Shown here in pieces: positions 28,015-38,357 of a stretch of 64,000 bases of DNA; position 1 is the first letter of the stretch; every line of letters begins with the position of its first letter. The notes below the pieces were generated by a model, which was not told the origin of the DNA, did not search any database, and was given only the letters and a program-made list of their open reading frames with translations. Source of the DNA: an uncultured Granulosicoccus sp. (lineage in GTDB: Bacteria; Pseudomonadota; Gammaproteobacteria; Granulosicoccales; Granulosicoccaceae); contig CANLXI010000017.1 in the NCBI GenBank assembly GCA_947495035.1, positions 1-64,000 on the forward strand. Direction: 5' to 3'. A program made the position numbers and the translations under genes.

Positions 28015-29349
28015 ATGCAAGTATCCGTTGAAACCACCCAAGGCCTTGAGCGCCGCATGACCGTAGCGCTGCCTTCCGAGGACATCGACAGCGCTGTACT
28101 GGAACGTCTCCAGAGTCTGAGCAAAACCACACGCATGAATGGTTTTCGCCCGGGCAAGGTACCGTTCAAAGTCGTCAAGAAGCGCTACGAACCACAAGTT
28201 CGTGGCGAAGTGCTGGGGTCGATGATCAATCGCTCCTATTTCGATGCAGTGCAACAGGAAAACCTGCGTCCGGCCGGTCAGCCGGATATCGTGCCTGCTC
28301 CGGCTTCGGAAGATGACGATGATGCCGGTTTCCGGTTTGTGGCCACCTTCGAGGTCTATCCGGAATTCGAACCGGTTTTCGATGACAGCATTACCGTAAC
28401 GCGTCCGCTTGTAACCATCGAGGAAAGCGATGTCGATGAGATGCTGGAAAACCTGCGCAAGCAGCGCACCGAATACGTTGCCGTAGAGCGTGAGTCAGCC
28501 AACGACGACCAGATCGTGATCGATTTCGTCGGCCGCATGGACGGTGAGGAATTCGATGGCGGCAAAGCCGAGAAAGCACCTCTGGTTCTGGGTAGCAATG
28601 CCATGATTCCCGGTTTCGAATCGCAGCTTCTGGGCTTGAAGGCCGGCGACGAGAAAACCATTACAGTCACGTTTCCAGAGGAATATCAGGCAGAGCACCT
28701 GGCAGGCAAGGAAACCGAATTCGATATCAAGGTGCACGAAGTCAAGGAATCGAAACTGCCCGAATTTGACGAAGAAATGATCAAGAGCTTCGGTATCGAG
28801 GATGGCACTCTGGAGAGTCTGCGCGCGGATATTCGCAAGAACATGGAGCGCGAACTGAAGCAGCGTGTCGAGTCTCAGGTGAAGACACAGGTCATGGATG
28901 GACTGGTCAAGCTCAACCCCATTGATGTCCCGGGTGCGCTGGTCGCGGAAGAAATCAAACGCCAGCGGGAACAACTCATGCAACAGATGCCAGCGGATTC
29001 CGATTCTTCCATGCTGGCCGACGAGCTGTTCTCCGAGCAGGCGACTCGCCGGGTTCAACTGGGACTGGTGGTTGGTGAAATCATCCAGCAGAAGGAAATC
29101 AAGGCCGATGCGGCAGCGGTACGAAAACAGATCGAGGAACTTGCATCTTCCTATCAGGATCCCCAACAAGTCATAGACTACTATTACGGCAACCAGGAGA
29201 TGTTGAAGAACATCGAAGGCCTGGTACTTGAGGAAGCTGTAACATCCGCTGTCCTTGAAGCTGCAACAGTTGTCGATGAACCAACTACATTCAAAGACAT
29301 CATGAACCCGTCGGAGCCAGAAGCTCCGGCTGATAGCGAGAACAGCTAA
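28015..29349 (+). CDS. tig: Trigger factor, ribosome-bound chaperone and prolyl isomerase
   Basis: A 444-residue protein (E. coli 432). The N-terminal ribosome-binding domain carries the signature [18 protein letters not shown]. The middle FKBP-type prolyl isomerase domain begins at about residue 150 ([23 protein letters not shown]). The long helical C-terminal chaperone arms follow. It meets nascent chains at the ribosome exit. The tig-clpP gap is 2 bp, so they are coupled. Confidence 0.97.
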   Translation: MQVSVETTQGLERRMTVALPSEDIDSAVLERLQSLSKTTRMNGFRPGKVPFKVVKKRYEPQVRGEVLGSMINRSYFDAVQQENLRPAGQPDIVPAPASEDDDDAGFRFVATFEVYPEFEPVFDDSITVTRPLVTIEESDVDEMLENLRKQRTEYVAVERESANDDQIVIDFVGRMDGEEFDGGKAEKAPLVLGSNAMIPGFESQLLGLKAGDEKTITVTFPEEYQAEHLAGKETEFDIKVHEVKESKLPEFDEEMIKSFGIEDGTLESLRADIRKNMERELKQRVESQVKTQVMDGLVKLNPIDVPGALVAEEIKRQREQLMQQMPADSDSSMLADELFSEQATRRVQLGLVVGEIIQQKEIKADAAAVRKQIEELASSYQDPQQVIDYYYGNQEMLKNIEGLVLEEAVTSAVLEAATVVDEPTTFKDIMNPSEPEAPADSENS

Positions 29350-29351
29350 CG

Positions 29352-30068
29352 ATGAATTCAGGTCCTACTTGGGGTTTCAACAGCTCACTGTCCGGTAATC
29401 ACGGGTTTTCGGCTCCGGCCAGCCCGAATGCTGCCGGCGGTCTTGTACCGATGGTTGTGGAGCAGTCGTCGCGCGGTGAGCGTGCGTACGACATCTACTC
29501 CCGTCTGCTCAAGGAGCGCGTGATCTTCATGGTTGGTCAGGTAGAAGACTACATGGCCAATCTGATCGTCGCTCAGCTGTTGTTCCTCGAGTCGGATAAC
29601 CCTGACAAGGACATCTCTCTGTATATCAATTCGCCCGGCGGCTCCGTGACTGCTGGCATGGCCATCTATGACACCATGCAGTTCATCAAGCCGAACGTCA
29701 GCACACTGTGCATCGGCCAGGCAGCCAGTATGGGAGCCTTTCTGCTGACAGCCGGGCAGAAGGGCAAGCGGTTCGTACTGCCCAACTCACGTGTCATGAT
29801 TCACCAGCCTTCGGCAGGTTTTCAGGGGCAGGCCACGGATATTGATATTCATGCGAGAGAGATTCTGTCGATAAAGGACAGAATGAACAAATTGATGGCC
29901 AAGCACACCGGACAGACCGTCGAGAAAGTGAAAGACGATACCGAGCGTGACAATTTCTTGACAGCCGAAGACGCCGTAGCGTACGGATTGGTGGATCGAA
30001 TCGTTCAGACGCGTGATGAAGAAGTCAATGTAGCCTCAAGTGGAGACTCTTCTACTCCTGAGAGCTAG
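29352..30068 (+). CDS. clpP: ATP-dependent Clp protease proteolytic subunit
   Basis: A 238-residue serine peptidase, somewhat longer than E. coli (207) because of a Ser/Ala-rich start that is probably removed, and a Ser-rich tail. The catalytic Ser126 is in GQAASMGA, His151 in MIHQPS, and the Asp in [20 protein letters not shown] forms the oxyanion strand. Two heptamer rings work with ClpX or ClpA. Order tig-clpP-clpX-lon is conserved. Confidence 0.97.
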   Translation: MNSGPTWGFNSSLSGNHGFSAPASPNAAGGLVPMVVEQSSRGERAYDIYSRLLKERVIFMVGQVEDYMANLIVAQLLFLESDNPDKDISLYINSPGGSVTAGMAIYDTMQFIKPNVSTLCIGQAASMGAFLLTAGQKGKRFVLPNSRVMIHQPSAGFQGQATDIDIHAREILSIKDRMNKLMAKHTGQTVEKVKDDTERDNFLTAEDAVAYGLVDRIVQTRDEEVNVASSGDSSTPES

Positions 30069-30219
30069 ACCGGCGTAAACTTGAGCTAGATCTCATGTCG
30101 CGATCCTCCCTGATCGCGACTGTGATCTGCACAACAACCCTGATTCAAGTGCCGGAAGAGTGCTTGAATGTTCGCGGGAAACACGGCAATGTGGTGCAAA
30201 GCCAGAGGTTTGTAAAAAC

Positions 30220-31515
30220 ATGAGTGATCAGGAAGACAAGAAAGACGACGGCAAACTGCTGTACTGCTCTTTTTGCGGTAAGAGCCAGCATGAAGTTCGC
30301 AAGCTGATTGCGGGCCCGTCGGTCTTCATCTGCGACGAATGCGTCGATCTGTGTAATGACATCATTACCGAAGAGATGCAGGAGCAGGCAAGTGACGAGG
30401 AAAGTTCACTGCCCAAGCCGCATGAGATCAACGAGCTGCTGGATCAGTATGTGATCGGCCAGGCCAAGGCCAAGCGAATCCTGTCCGTAGCGGTGTACAA
30501 CCACTACAAGCGTCTCGAGTACAAGGACAAGAAGGGCGATGTCGAGCTTGCGAAAAGCAACATTCTGCTGATTGGTCCAACCGGTTCGGGCAAGACCCTC
30601 TTGGCAGAAACGCTGGCAAGAACATTGAACGTGCCGTTCACGATAGCCGACGCCACCACACTGACCGAAGCCGGTTACGTGGGTGAGGATGTCGAGAACA
30701 TCATTCAGAAACTGCTGCAGAAATGCGACTACGATGTCGAGAAGGCGCAGACGGGCATTGTCTACATCGATGAGATCGACAAGATCTCCCGCAAGTCGGA
30801 TAACCCTTCCATTACCCGTGATGTATCGGGTGAAGGTGTGCAGCAGGCACTGCTGAAACTGATCGAGGGCACGATTGCGTCAGTACCGCCACAAGGCGGT
30901 CGCAAGCATCCGCAGCAGGAATTCCTGCAGGTTGATACGTCCAACATCCTGTTCATCTGCGGTGGTGCATTTGCCGGTCTGGAAAAGATCATCCAGAAGC
31001 GCAGTGACAAGGGTGGAATCGGCTTCGCTGCCGAGGTCAAATCCAAGGAAAGTCATGATCACATCGGCAAGCTGCTGATGGATTGCGAAGCTCAGGATCT
31101 GATCAGCTTCGGATTGATTCCGGAATTCGTGGGTCGTCTGCCGGTTGTTGCCACTCTGGAAGAACTCGACGAAGAAGCTCTGGTGCGTATCCTGGTCGAG
31201 CCGAAGAATGCCATCACCAAGCAGTACCAGAAGCTTCTGGCCATGGAAGAGGTGGATATCGAATTCCGCAAGGATGCCCTGTACGAAGTGGCCCGCAACT
31301 CCCTGGAGCGCAAGACCGGCGCTCGTGGTCTGAGAACGATTCTGGAGAATGTATTGCTCGATACCATGTACGAGCTGCCACGTATCGAGAACGTCAAGAA
31401 GGTCATTCTCGATGCTGCCGTGGTTCGTGGCGAAGCCAAACCCTATCTGTTGCTCGAAGGGCAGGAAAAGGTCATGGAAGAAGAGAAATACAAGCGCGCA
31501 GCCTCTGACGACTGA
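30220..31515 (+). CDS. clpX: ATP-dependent Clp protease ATPase subunit ClpX
   Basis: A 431-residue AAA+ unfoldase. ATG 30220 has AGAGG upstream and gives [20 protein letters not shown]; an ATG-less upstream extension is not typical. The N-terminal zinc domain has two Cys pairs (CSFC and CDEC). Walker A is GPTGSGKT, Walker [11 protein letters not shown]. The ClpP-binding loop is GGIGF. It recognises ssrA and other tags and feeds ClpP. Confidence 0.97.
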   Translation: MSDQEDKKDDGKLLYCSFCGKSQHEVRKLIAGPSVFICDECVDLCNDIITEEMQEQASDEESSLPKPHEINELLDQYVIGQAKAKRILSVAVYNHYKRLEYKDKKGDVELAKSNILLIGPTGSGKTLLAETLARTLNVPFTIADATTLTEAGYVGEDVENIIQKLLQKCDYDVEKAQTGIVYIDEIDKISRKSDNPSITRDVSGEGVQQALLKLIEGTIASVPPQGGRKHPQQEFLQVDTSNILFICGGAFAGLEKIIQKRSDKGGIGFAAEVKSKESHDHIGKLLMDCEAQDLISFGLIPEFVGRLPVVATLEELDEEALVRILVEPKNAITKQYQKLLAMEEVDIEFRKDALYEVARNSLERKTGARGLRTILENVLLDTMYELPRIENVKKVILDAAVVRGEAKPYLLLEGQEKVMEEEKYKRAASDD

Positions 31516-31821
31516 CGGGCAGGCAGGGCTGTCGACATCGCGGATCGATGTCGATGGCGGTCAGCCGCTCACGTCCGCTTGTCTGAGCAGGCGAGACTGA
31601 AAGCCTGGCAATATTGCTTCAAGAAAAGCCCCGCAAGGGGCTTTTCGCACATCTGAGGGTGCCGTTTCTCCGGGTCATTCCCCGGTAGTCGAATTATCGG
31701 CAAACTCCCCGACAGGGCTGATTACACGGGGTTTCCACGCTTGATTTTTCCGAAGCGGGTCTCACCTTGTCGTGTATGCTCGACTTATACAAGTCAGCCT
31801 CACACAGGAGAGCTCAGCCCC
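31516..31821 (+). other. clpX-lon intergenic region
   Basis: This 306-bp gap holds a terminator at 31624-31645. The remainder before lon is AT-mixed with TATGCT (31775) and TATACA (31786), possible -10 boxes without good -35 partners. No heat-shock (sigma-32) promoter is clear. A TTG at 31741 would extend lon but lacks a ribosome site. No other gene is seen. Confidence 0.6.
31624..31645 (+). terminator. Intrinsic terminator after clpX
   Basis: AAAAGCCCC pairs perfectly with GGGGCTTTT around a GCAA tetraloop, 108 bp after clpX. The four T of the stem and A-rich 5' side make it usable in both directions. Confidence 0.85.
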
Positions 31822-34305
31822 GTGACTGATACCGAAATCATTGAAGAAGTACCGACCGAGCCTGCACAGCTGCCGGTCCTGCCATTGCGTGATGTCGTGG
31901 TCTATCCGCATATGGTCATCCCTCTGTTCGTCGGACGTGAAAAGTCCATTGATGCGCTGGATGCGGCCATGTCGGCCGACAAGCGCATCATGCTTGCTGC
32001 CCAGACCAGTGCAGCGGTGGATGAGCCCACTGACGACGACATTCACCGCGTGGGCACGATTGCCACCATTCTGCAATTGCTGAAATTGCCCGACGGTACC
32101 ATCAAGGTGCTGGTGGAAGGTGTTCAGCGTGCGCTGATCGATCACGTCAGCACGGCAGAAAAAGGCTATTTCACCGCCGATTACAGCTTCCCTCCGGCAC
32201 CTGAAGCGGAGGCTGGTAGCGAGGCCGATGAGAAGGAACTCGATGTACTGGTTCGTTCGGTCACGAACATGTTCGATCAGTACGTCAAGATGAACAAGAA
32301 AGTGCCTCCGGAAATACTCAGTTCGCTGTCCGGTGTCAACGATGCCGATCGGCTGGCCGACATGATTGCAGCGCAGATGTCTCTGCGAGTCGAGGAAAAG
32401 CAGGCCATTCTGGAACTGTTTTCTCCGGCTGAACGACTGGAACATCTGTTGAAGCTCATGGAGTCGGAGTTGGACATGTTGCAGGTCGAGAAGCGCATTC
32501 GCGGTCGCGTCAAGCAGCAGATGGAAAAGAGCCAGCGCGAGTACTATCTCAACGAGCAGATGAAAGCCATCCAGAAGGAACTGGGCGAGATGGATGATGT
32601 GCCCAATGAGACGGATGAACTGACGCGCAAGATTGCCGAAGGCGGTTTGTCGAAAGAGGCGCGCAAGAAGGCAACGGCAGAACTCAACAAGCTGAAGATG
32701 ATGTCGCCGATGTCGGCTGAAGCGACTGTAGTGCGTAACTACATCGATACGCTGGTAAGCCTGCCCTGGAAGAAGAAATCGAAGCTCAAGAATACGCTCA
32801 AGCAGGCAGAGCAGACGCTCGAGCACGATCACTATGGCCTGGAGAAGGTCAAGGAACGCATCCTGGAATACCTGGCGGTCCAGCAAAGAGTCGGGCATGC
32901 CAAGGGTCCCATTCTGTGTCTGGTCGGACCTCCTGGTGTGGGCAAGACCTCACTGGGGAAATCGATCGCTCGTGCCACGGGTCGTCGATTCAGCCGCATG
33001 GCTTTGGGTGGGGTCAGGGACGAGGCGGAGATCCGCGGTCATCGACGTACCTATATCGGTTCCATGCCGGGCAAGATCGTGCAGAACCTGGCGAAGGTGA
33101 AGCGTCGCAACCCGCTCATTCTTCTGGATGAGATCGACAAGATGTCGACGGACTTTCGTGGTGATCCATCATCTGCCTTGCTGGAAGTGCTGGATCCGGA
33201 GCAGAACCATACCTTTACCGATCATTACCTCGAAGTGGAATACGACCTGTCGGATGTGATGTTCGTGGCAACGGCCAATACGATGAACATTCCTGAGCCA
33301 CTGCTCGATCGTATGGAGGTCATTCGCATTCCCGGTTATACGGAAATGGAGAAGGCCAACATTGCCGAGCGCTATCTGCTGCCACGCAAGATGGAAGACA
33401 ACGGCTTGAAGGTGTCCGAGCTGTCCGTCAGTGATGATGCCATCATGGCAATCATTCGCAGCTATACCCGCGAAGCCGGTGTCCGTAATCTCGAGCGTGA
33501 AGTGGCCAAGATCTGTCGCAAGGTCGTCAGAGAAGTCATGGAACTGGAACTCGAGCTGAAGGAGAAGGGTGAGGAAGCGAGCAGTCACGAGCCTGTGGCA
33601 GTCACCGCCGACAACATTGGTGATTACCTGGGTGTTCCCCGTTTTCGTCATGGCCGGGCAGAGAAGGAGAATCAGGTGGGTCAGGTGACCGGTCTGGCCT
33701 GGACCTCTGTCGGCGGCGAGCTACTGACGATCGAGTCCACGGTGGTGCCGGGCAAGGGCAAACTGAGTTCGACAGGGCAGTTGGGCGATGTCATGCAGGA
33801 GTCCATCCAGGCGGCCATGATGGTGGTTCGCAGTCGGGCCCAGTCACTGGGTATCGATGCGGATTTTCATGAAAAGCTGGACATACATCTGCACGTGCCT
33901 GAGGGGGCGACTCCCAAAGATGGTCCAAGTGCCGGTGTTGGCATGTGTACCGCTATCGTATCCTGCCTGACGGATGTACCGGTGCGTGCCAATGTTGCAA
34001 TGACCGGTGAGATCACCCTGCGGGGTGAAGTGCTTCCGATTGGCGGTCTGAAGGAAAAACTGCTGGCCGCACAACGTGGTGGAATCGATACGGTCCTGAT
34101 TCCGATCGAGAACGAGAAGGATCTGTCCGAGATTCCGGACGAGATAAAATCTGGTCTGGATATACGCCCCGTGCAGTGGATTGATGAAGTGCTGGCTGTT
34201 GCATTGGCCAGTTCACCCGGGCCCGATGGTGAGAAGCTTGCCGACCCGGTGTCCGGCAAGGATGAGCTTCAGGGCGGTGCTGCAGGAGAGGTCAGGACTC
34301 ACTGA
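31822..34305 (+). CDS. lon: ATP-dependent protease Lon
   Basis: An 827-residue AAA+ serine protease (E. coli 784). GTG 31822 was chosen because AGGAG lies 11 bp upstream and the product starts near the family's [19 protein letters not shown] block. Walker A is GPPGVGKTS, Walker [11 protein letters not shown]. The catalytic Ser is in KDGPSAG and the Lys follows in [21 protein letters not shown]. It degrades misfolded and regulatory proteins. The C-terminal end beyond [10 protein letters not shown] is a variable, Gly-rich tail. Confidence 0.97.
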   Translation: MTDTEIIEEVPTEPAQLPVLPLRDVVVYPHMVIPLFVGREKSIDALDAAMSADKRIMLAAQTSAAVDEPTDDDIHRVGTIATILQLLKLPDGTIKVLVEGVQRALIDHVSTAEKGYFTADYSFPPAPEAEAGSEADEKELDVLVRSVTNMFDQYVKMNKKVPPEILSSLSGVNDADRLADMIAAQMSLRVEEKQAILELFSPAERLEHLLKLMESELDMLQVEKRIRGRVKQQMEKSQREYYLNEQMKAIQKELGEMDDVPNETDELTRKIAEGGLSKEARKKATAELNKLKMMSPMSAEATVVRNYIDTLVSLPWKKKSKLKNTLKQAEQTLEHDHYGLEKVKERILEYLAVQQRVGHAKGPILCLVGPPGVGKTSLGKSIARATGRRFSRMALGGVRDEAEIRGHRRTYIGSMPGKIVQNLAKVKRRNPLILLDEIDKMSTDFRGDPSSALLEVLDPEQNHTFTDHYLEVEYDLSDVMFVATANTMNIPEPLLDRMEVIRIPGYTEMEKANIAERYLLPRKMEDNGLKVSELSVSDDAIMAIIRSYTREAGVRNLEREVAKICRKVVREVMELELELKEKGEEASSHEPVAVTADNIGDYLGVPRFRHGRAEKENQVGQVTGLAWTSVGGELLTIESTVVPGKGKLSSTGQLGDVMQESIQAAMMVVRSRAQSLGIDADFHEKLDIHLHVPEGATPKDGPSAGVGMCTAIVSCLTDVPVRANVAMTGEITLRGEVLPIGGLKEKLLAAQRGGIDTVLIPIENEKDLSEIPDEIKSGLDIRPVQWIDEVLAVALASSPGPDGEKLADPVSGKDELQGGAAGEVRTH

Positions 34306-34326
34306 TCGAAGGGCTTTTTACAAGTC

Positions 34327-34360
34327 TGAAACCGACCTGTTTGTAAACAGGTCGGTTTCA
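34327..34360 (+). terminator. Perfect 16-bp-arm inverted repeat after lon
   Basis: TGAAACCGACCTGTTT pairs perfectly with AAACAGGTCGGTTTCA across a 2-base centre, 22 bp after the lon stop. It has no long T-run after it. It likely ends the lon transcript or protects its 3' end; a palindromic protein site is the alternative. Confidence 0.7.
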
Positions 34361-34503
34361 CTAATTGTGTGTCATTTATTTCACAATTGTTCCTGCACAC
34401 TTTCCCGATTAATTCGGATACTATTCTCCTTGTTGAACGGCCACGGACAAAGATTCTCTGATCCGGTGAGTTGCGATTCTTCAAGAGTTATTTGATTATG
34501 CTG

Positions 34504-34528
34504 AAACCCGCGTGGTTGGTGGGTTTTT
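34504..34528 (+). terminator. Terminator-like hairpin before hupB
   Basis: AAACCC pairs with GGGTTT, followed by two more T, around an 11-base loop. It lies 100 bp before hupB and may be a leader attenuator or end of a short RNA. Confidence 0.4.
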
Positions 34529-34627
34529 CAGTTATTTTCGCGTATGATTCGCACATTGCTTTTGGGTATTCACCAGCGTCATGAGAAACTGGCGTTCAAA
34601 TAACAGTACAAACGGGGAAGTCGGTTT

Positions 34628-34900
34628 ATGAATAAAGGTGAGTTTGTTGATGCGGTTGCCGCAAAGGGCGATATGTCAAAGGCAGATGCAGCCAATGCGG
34701 TCGACGCAGTATTGGACGCAGTAACCGATGCCATGAAGCAAGGAGACGCAGTTACTCTCGTTGGTTTTGGCACATTCCTTGTTCGTAAACGTGAAGCTCG
34801 CACTGGCCGTAACCCACGTACAGGTGAGCCTCTTCAGATTGCAGCATCAAATGTTCCTAGTTTTAAAGCTGGCAAAGCTTTGAAAGATGCTGTAAACTAA
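34628..34900 (+). CDS. hupB: DNA-binding protein HU-beta
   Basis: A 90-residue HU protein (E. coli 90). [21 protein letters not shown] is the helical dimer part; [28 protein letters not shown] is the beta arm with the DNA-intercalating Pro in RNPRTG. HU bends DNA without strong sequence choice and compacts the nucleoid. Order lon-hupB-ppiD is typical, but here two tRNA genes are inserted after hupB; the first begins 7 bp after its stop. Confidence 0.97.
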   Translation: MNKGEFVDAVAAKGDMSKADAANAVDAVLDAVTDAMKQGDAVTLVGFGTFLVRKREARTGRNPRTGEPLQIAASNVPSFKAGKALKDAVN

Positions 34901-34907
34901 GACGCTT

Positions 34908-34983
34908 GGGTGCTTAGCTCAGCTGGTAGAGCATCGCCCTTACAAGGCGAGGGTCGGCGGTTCGATCCCGTCAGCACCCACCA
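34908..34983 (+). tRNA. tRNA-Val (anticodon TAC)
   Basis: A 76-base tRNA with encoded CCA. The acceptor GGGTGCT pairs with AGCACCC; the anticodon loop CTTACAA holds TAC. Only 7 bp separate it from the hupB stop, so it is probably made from the hupB transcript. Confidence 0.97.
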
Positions 34984-34988
34984 TTTTT

Positions 34989-35065
34989 GGAGCGGTAGTT
35001 CAGTTGGTTAGAATACCGGCCTGTCACGCCGGGGGTCGCGGGTTCGAGTCCCGTCCGCTCCGCCA
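34989..35065 (+). tRNA. tRNA-Asp (anticodon GTC)
   Basis: A 77-base tRNA with encoded CCA. The acceptor GGAGCGG pairs with CCGCTCC, discriminator G73, anticodon GTC. It lies 5 bp after tRNA-Val and is a queuosine target. A terminator follows 75 bp later. Confidence 0.97.
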
Positions 35066-35139
35066 ACACCAGAGTTACTGTCAGAGCCAGCGATGAGCTG
35101 ACAGTAACGATCCTCTACCGGGATTTTCGGATAGAGACT

Positions 35140-35169
35140 AAAAAGGGTGCTTCGGCACCCTTTTTTTTT
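35140..35169 (+). terminator. Strong intrinsic terminator after hupB-tRNA-Val-tRNA-Asp
   Basis: AAAAAGGGTGC pairs with GCACCCTTTTT around a stable TTCG loop and is followed by further T (nine in all). This is the best terminator in the window. Confidence 0.95.
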
Positions 35170-35240
35170 GGGCCATGCGAATCGAAGATCGATACGCACG
35201 GGCAAGACAGGTTATTGATCAACAAGGCACTGCATTCATC

Positions 35241-37172
35241 ATGTTATTGGATCTCCGAGAGACGGTCAGAAACTCCAAGCCCATCAAGTACACCTTGATC
35301 ACGATCATCATCATCCCGTTTGCTCTGGTCGGAATCGGTTCCTATCTCAGTGGCGGATCTGTACCACCCGTAGCTGAAGTCAACGGTCAGGCCATCGATC
35401 AGCTGCAACTGGAAAGGGCCTATCAGCAACAGCGTCAGCAGCTGGCGAGAATGTTCGGTGGGCAGTTGCCGGAAGCCTTTGCCAATGAGTCGCTGCTTCG
35501 AGAGCAGGCTCTGCAACAGCTGATTACGCAGCAGGTTCTCGAAAGTGAAGTGGCCAGACAGAAGTTTGCGGTGGGTGATTCCACACTGGGCAGGGCGATA
35601 CGGAATCTGCCGGCATTTCAGGTCGATGGACAATTCGATAGTGAAACCTACCAGAACCAGTTGAGGGCTTCAGGCATGTCGGTAGCCGCTTTCGAGCAGA
35701 GTTTTCGCGACGATACCGCCATGAATCAATTCAGAACTGGCATCAGCGATACCAGTTTCACCTTGCCCTCCGAAGCCGAACGCCTGTCTGCCCTGGCGCG
35801 TCAGACCCGTACCATCGATGCGGTCAGATTCGATGCAGCCAAGGCTGCCGAGACGGTGGACGTGACAGAAGACGAGATCGTTGCCTACTTCGATGAAAAC
35901 AAGGACAACTACAAGTTTCCGGAGCGAGTCAAGGTTCGCTATATCGAGATCGAAAGCTCTACCATCGCTGCCAATATCGAGATCAGTGAAGAGCAGGCAG
36001 AGACCTTCTATAACGACAATCGAGGCAATTTCATTCGGGCGGAGCAGCGTGAGGTATCGCACATCCTGCTCAGTAATGATCAAGGTGACGAAGACGAATT
36101 GATTGCCAGGCTGTCGGACATCAGGCAGCGCGTTGAAGCTGGAGAGTCATTTGCCGATCTGGCCCGGGAGTTCTCGGATGATATCGGTACTGCAGAGCTT
36201 GGCGGCAGTCTGGGGGTCATTGCTCCCGGCGGTATGGATCCCGCGTTTGAAGAAGCCGTTTTCGCCTTGAATGAAGCAGGCGATCTGTCAGAGCCCGTGG
36301 TCAGTCAGTTCGGTGTACACCTGATTCGTCTGGATGATGTGACGCCGGAGTCCGGCAAGTCATTCGAGGAGGTCAAGGACGAGATCATTGCCGACATGCA
36401 GCAGGACGAGGCTGATCGTGAATTCTTCGATCTCCGCGAGATCGTGTCGGAGCAGGCGTTTGACAATCCGGATTCTCTGGAGCCTGCCAGTGAGGTATCT
36501 GGCCTGGAGCTCAAGACATCCGACTGGCTCGATAGCGAAACCGATTCCGGGCCTGTGCTTTCCAACCCCCGTGTCATGTCTGCCGCTTTCGGTCCGGAAT
36601 TGCTGGACGAGCAGCTGAACTCGGAGATCATCGAAGTCGGCGACAGGCATGTGGTGGTACTGCGTGTACTGGAACATGAAGGGGAGCGAGACAAGACCCT
36701 GGAAGATGTGCGTGATCAGGTCACCGAGGAACTCAAGAACGAACGCGCCAACGAAATGCTGACGTCGCGTCAGGAGTCTGCGCTCGAGAAACTGGCAGCC
36801 GGTGAAGCTCCAGCGGCCATTGCCGAAGGGGATGAGTTTGCGTCGGCTCTGGAAGGTGTCGTGCTGGAGCGTCAATCTACCGAACTGGACGCTCGTGTCG
36901 TGACTCGTGTGTTTGCCTTGCCACACCCCGATGGCGAGACGGTAGTGACAGAGAAGGTGCAGATGAACAACGGTGATCTGCTGGCTCTGCGTCTCGCTGC
37001 CATCGATGTTTCGGAAGCTGAGGTCACTGAATCGACAGATCCTGCCAGCGCAGACCCTGCCGCAGTCTCCGCAGGTGCCAATCCGCAGCTGGGTGGTACT
37101 GAATTCGAAGCGTTGCTGGAGAGCCTGCGGGAGTCCGCAGATGTCGAAATCAATTCGACGGCCTCTCCCTGA
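35241..37172 (+). CDS. ppiD: Membrane-anchored periplasmic chaperone PpiD
   Basis: A 643-residue protein from ATG 35241 (MLLDLRETVRNSKPIKYTLI), the usual start. One membrane helix at about residues 17-36 anchors it with the bulk in the periplasm. The SurA-like N-domain follows (VNGQAIDQLQLERAYQQQRQQ), then a parvulin domain around residues 275-375 (EQREVSHILLS, LGGSLGVIAPGGMDPAFEEAVF). It helps proteins leaving the Sec translocon. The region after residue 600 is Ala/Asp/Ser-rich. Confidence 0.95.
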   Translation: MLLDLRETVRNSKPIKYTLITIIIIPFALVGIGSYLSGGSVPPVAEVNGQAIDQLQLERAYQQQRQQLARMFGGQLPEAFANESLLREQALQQLITQQVLESEVARQKFAVGDSTLGRAIRNLPAFQVDGQFDSETYQNQLRASGMSVAAFEQSFRDDTAMNQFRTGISDTSFTLPSEAERLSALARQTRTIDAVRFDAAKAAETVDVTEDEIVAYFDENKDNYKFPERVKVRYIEIESSTIAANIEISEEQAETFYNDNRGNFIRAEQREVSHILLSNDQGDEDELIARLSDIRQRVEAGESFADLAREFSDDIGTAELGGSLGVIAPGGMDPAFEEAVFALNEAGDLSEPVVSQFGVHLIRLDDVTPESGKSFEEVKDEIIADMQQDEADREFFDLREIVSEQAFDNPDSLEPASEVSGLELKTSDWLDSETDSGPVLSNPRVMSAAFGPELLDEQLNSEIIEVGDRHVVVLRVLEHEGERDKTLEDVRDQVTEELKNERANEMLTSRQESALEKLAAGEAPAAIAEGDEFASALEGVVLERQSTELDARVVTRVFALPHPDGETVVTEKVQMNNGDLLALRLAAIDVSEAEVTESTDPASADPAAVSAGANPQLGGTEFEALLESLRESADVEINSTASP

Positions 37173-37200
37173 TAGCGCAAGCTGAATAGTGGTGCAGCGA

Positions 37201-37230
37201 CGGGCTCACCTGCCTTGGCAGGTGAGCCCG
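37201..37230 (+). terminator. Hairpin after ppiD
   Basis: CGGGCTCACCTGCC pairs perfectly with GGCAGGTGAGCCCG across two T, 28 bp after ppiD and before the convergent DUF2470 gene. TTCTGCTTTT follows, giving a partial T-run. Confidence 0.8.
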
Positions 37231-37245
37231 TTCTGCTTTTCAGAT

Positions 37246-37584
37246 TCAGTCTTTCTTGCGTAATTCAGCTGACAGTATCTGGCGGGCATGGCTGGCCATG
37301 CTGATCAGCGCGCCGCGTATCTGCAATTCATTGCGCAGGGGTGTGGAGAAATCGATTCTGACATCCACGGGTGCAGAAGGCTCTCGTGCGTCGTCTGTCG
37401 CCGGATTCTCCACGGAAAAATACAGACTGTTTCGGTCCAGGTTGGTCAGCTTGGCGCGTTGAGCCGACGTCTGGTCGGAAAAAGCCTTGACCATGAACAG
37501 GCAGGAGTCCGCATGATCCTTGTTCATGTGAGAAACAACGGATCTTACGAATTCGGGATCCAACTCATCTCGTGTGTTCATCAT
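37246..37584 (-). CDS. DUF2470 domain protein, HugZ/HutZ-like heme-associated domain
   Basis: A 112-residue protein. FVRSVVSHMNKDHADSCLFMVKAF is the start of the DUF2470 domain, found at the C-terminus of HugZ and HutZ heme-utilisation proteins and as stand-alone proteins. The rest (VDVRIDFSTPLRN) fits the same fold. The split-barrel N-terminal domain of HugZ is absent. The His-x2-Asp-His region resembles heme-contacting parts of the family, so a link to heme is inferred only. It is alone, convergent to ppiD and divergent from mscL. Confidence 0.75.
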   Translation of the reverse strand: MMNTRDELDPEFVRSVVSHMNKDHADSCLFMVKAFSDQTSAQRAKLTNLDRNSLYFSVENPATDDAREPSAPVDVRIDFSTPLRNELQIRGALISMASHARQILSAELRKKD

Positions 37585-37794
37585 GATGTCCGAGTGTCGG
37601 TGGCAGCCGAATGATAACGTGTAGTCGTTGATAGGTCAGTTCCATGAGCAGTACTGCAGTGGCATGTTTTCCTGCCATTGCAACGGCTTCTTCGGATGTT
37701 ATCCGATGCAGGAACACAAGATATATCGGCCATTGTTACTCCATGATTCAATGGTCGTCAGTTACTGTTACAGCATACTCCAGGAGGCACAGGC

Positions 37795-38184
37795 GTGAGC
37801 ATTATTCGGGAATTCAGGGAATTTGCCATGAAAGGCAGTCTCATCGACATGGCGGTCGGTATCATCATCGGGGCTGCGGTCAGCGAAATGGTGGGCACGC
37901 TCGTGGAGAGCATTTTGATGCCGATCATCGGCATTTTCATGGGTGGAGTCGATTTCAGTCAGCTCTCGATTACCGTAGGAGATGCGGCCATCGCTTATGG
38001 GGCCTTTATTCAGGCCTTGATCGACTTTCTCATCATTGCCTTCGTGATCTTCATGATCCTCAAGACAATCAACAGGATGAAAAGGAGTGTCGAAGAAGAA
38101 AAGGTGGACGAGCCGAAAGAAGCACCTGTCGACGTGCAGCTGCTGACTGAAATCCGCGATTTGCTGAAACAACAGCGCACCTGA
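37795..38184 (+). CDS. mscL: Large-conductance mechanosensitive channel
   Basis: A 129-residue channel that opens under membrane tension to release solutes in osmotic downshock. GTG 37795 has AGGAGG 9 bp upstream. MSIIREFREFAMKGSLIDMAVGIIIGAAVSEMV contains the amphipathic start and pore helix, given here in two parts: REFREFAMKG and DMAVGIIIGAA. A second helix (FLIIAFVIFMILKTINRM) and the C-terminal LLTEIRDLLK bundle follow. The periplasmic loop is shorter than in E. coli. Confidence 0.96.
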   Translation: MSIIREFREFAMKGSLIDMAVGIIIGAAVSEMVGTLVESILMPIIGIFMGGVDFSQLSITVGDAAIAYGAFIQALIDFLIIAFVIFMILKTINRMKRSVEEEKVDEPKEAPVDVQLLTEIRDLLKQQRT

Positions 38185-38234
38185 AATACCGGCAAGGTCG
38201 GATCCGGTGACTTCAGGGCTGGTGAGGGGGGGCG

Positions 38235-38307
38235 CGAGGTAGGGCTTTGCCGAGGTAGGGCTTCGCGAGGTAGGGCTTTGCCGAGGTAGGGCTTTGCCGA
38301 GGTAGGG
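38235..38307. repeat. 16-bp tandem repeat array after mscL
   Basis: About four and a half copies of CGAGGTAGGGCTTTGC; the second copy is one base shorter (CTTCG for CTTTGC). The array lies in the gap between convergent mscL and fabI and runs into a GGCCGGC palindrome. No coding function is seen. Confidence 0.93.
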
Positions 38308-38357
38308 CCGGCCGCTTGATGCAGCTTCAGATGAAGCTGCACAGGCCGAAGCCGGCC
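38307..38357. terminator. Bidirectional hairpin between mscL and fabI
   Basis: An inner perfect stem TGCAGCTTCA with TGAAGCTGCA (38320-38341, 2-base loop) is enclosed by GGCCGGC (38307-38313) and GCCGGCC (38351-38357). It sits between convergent genes where both transcripts should end. There is no T-run on either side. Confidence 0.55.

Larger units (their letters stand above)
34306..34627 (+). other. lon-hupB intergenic region
   Basis: This 322-bp AT-rich gap contains the 16-bp-arm inverted repeat at 34327-34360 and a second hairpin at 34504-34528. TATGAT (34543-34548) is a possible hupB -10 without a clear -35. A weak GGGGAAG ribosome site precedes hupB. No reading frame here looks like a gene. 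Confidence 0.6.

Noticed and set aside
31762..32898. 378-residue minus-strand frame
   Set aside because: Antisense to lon; no motif.
38235..38307. CRISPR array
   Set aside because: Units are adjacent with no spacers, and no cas genes are present.
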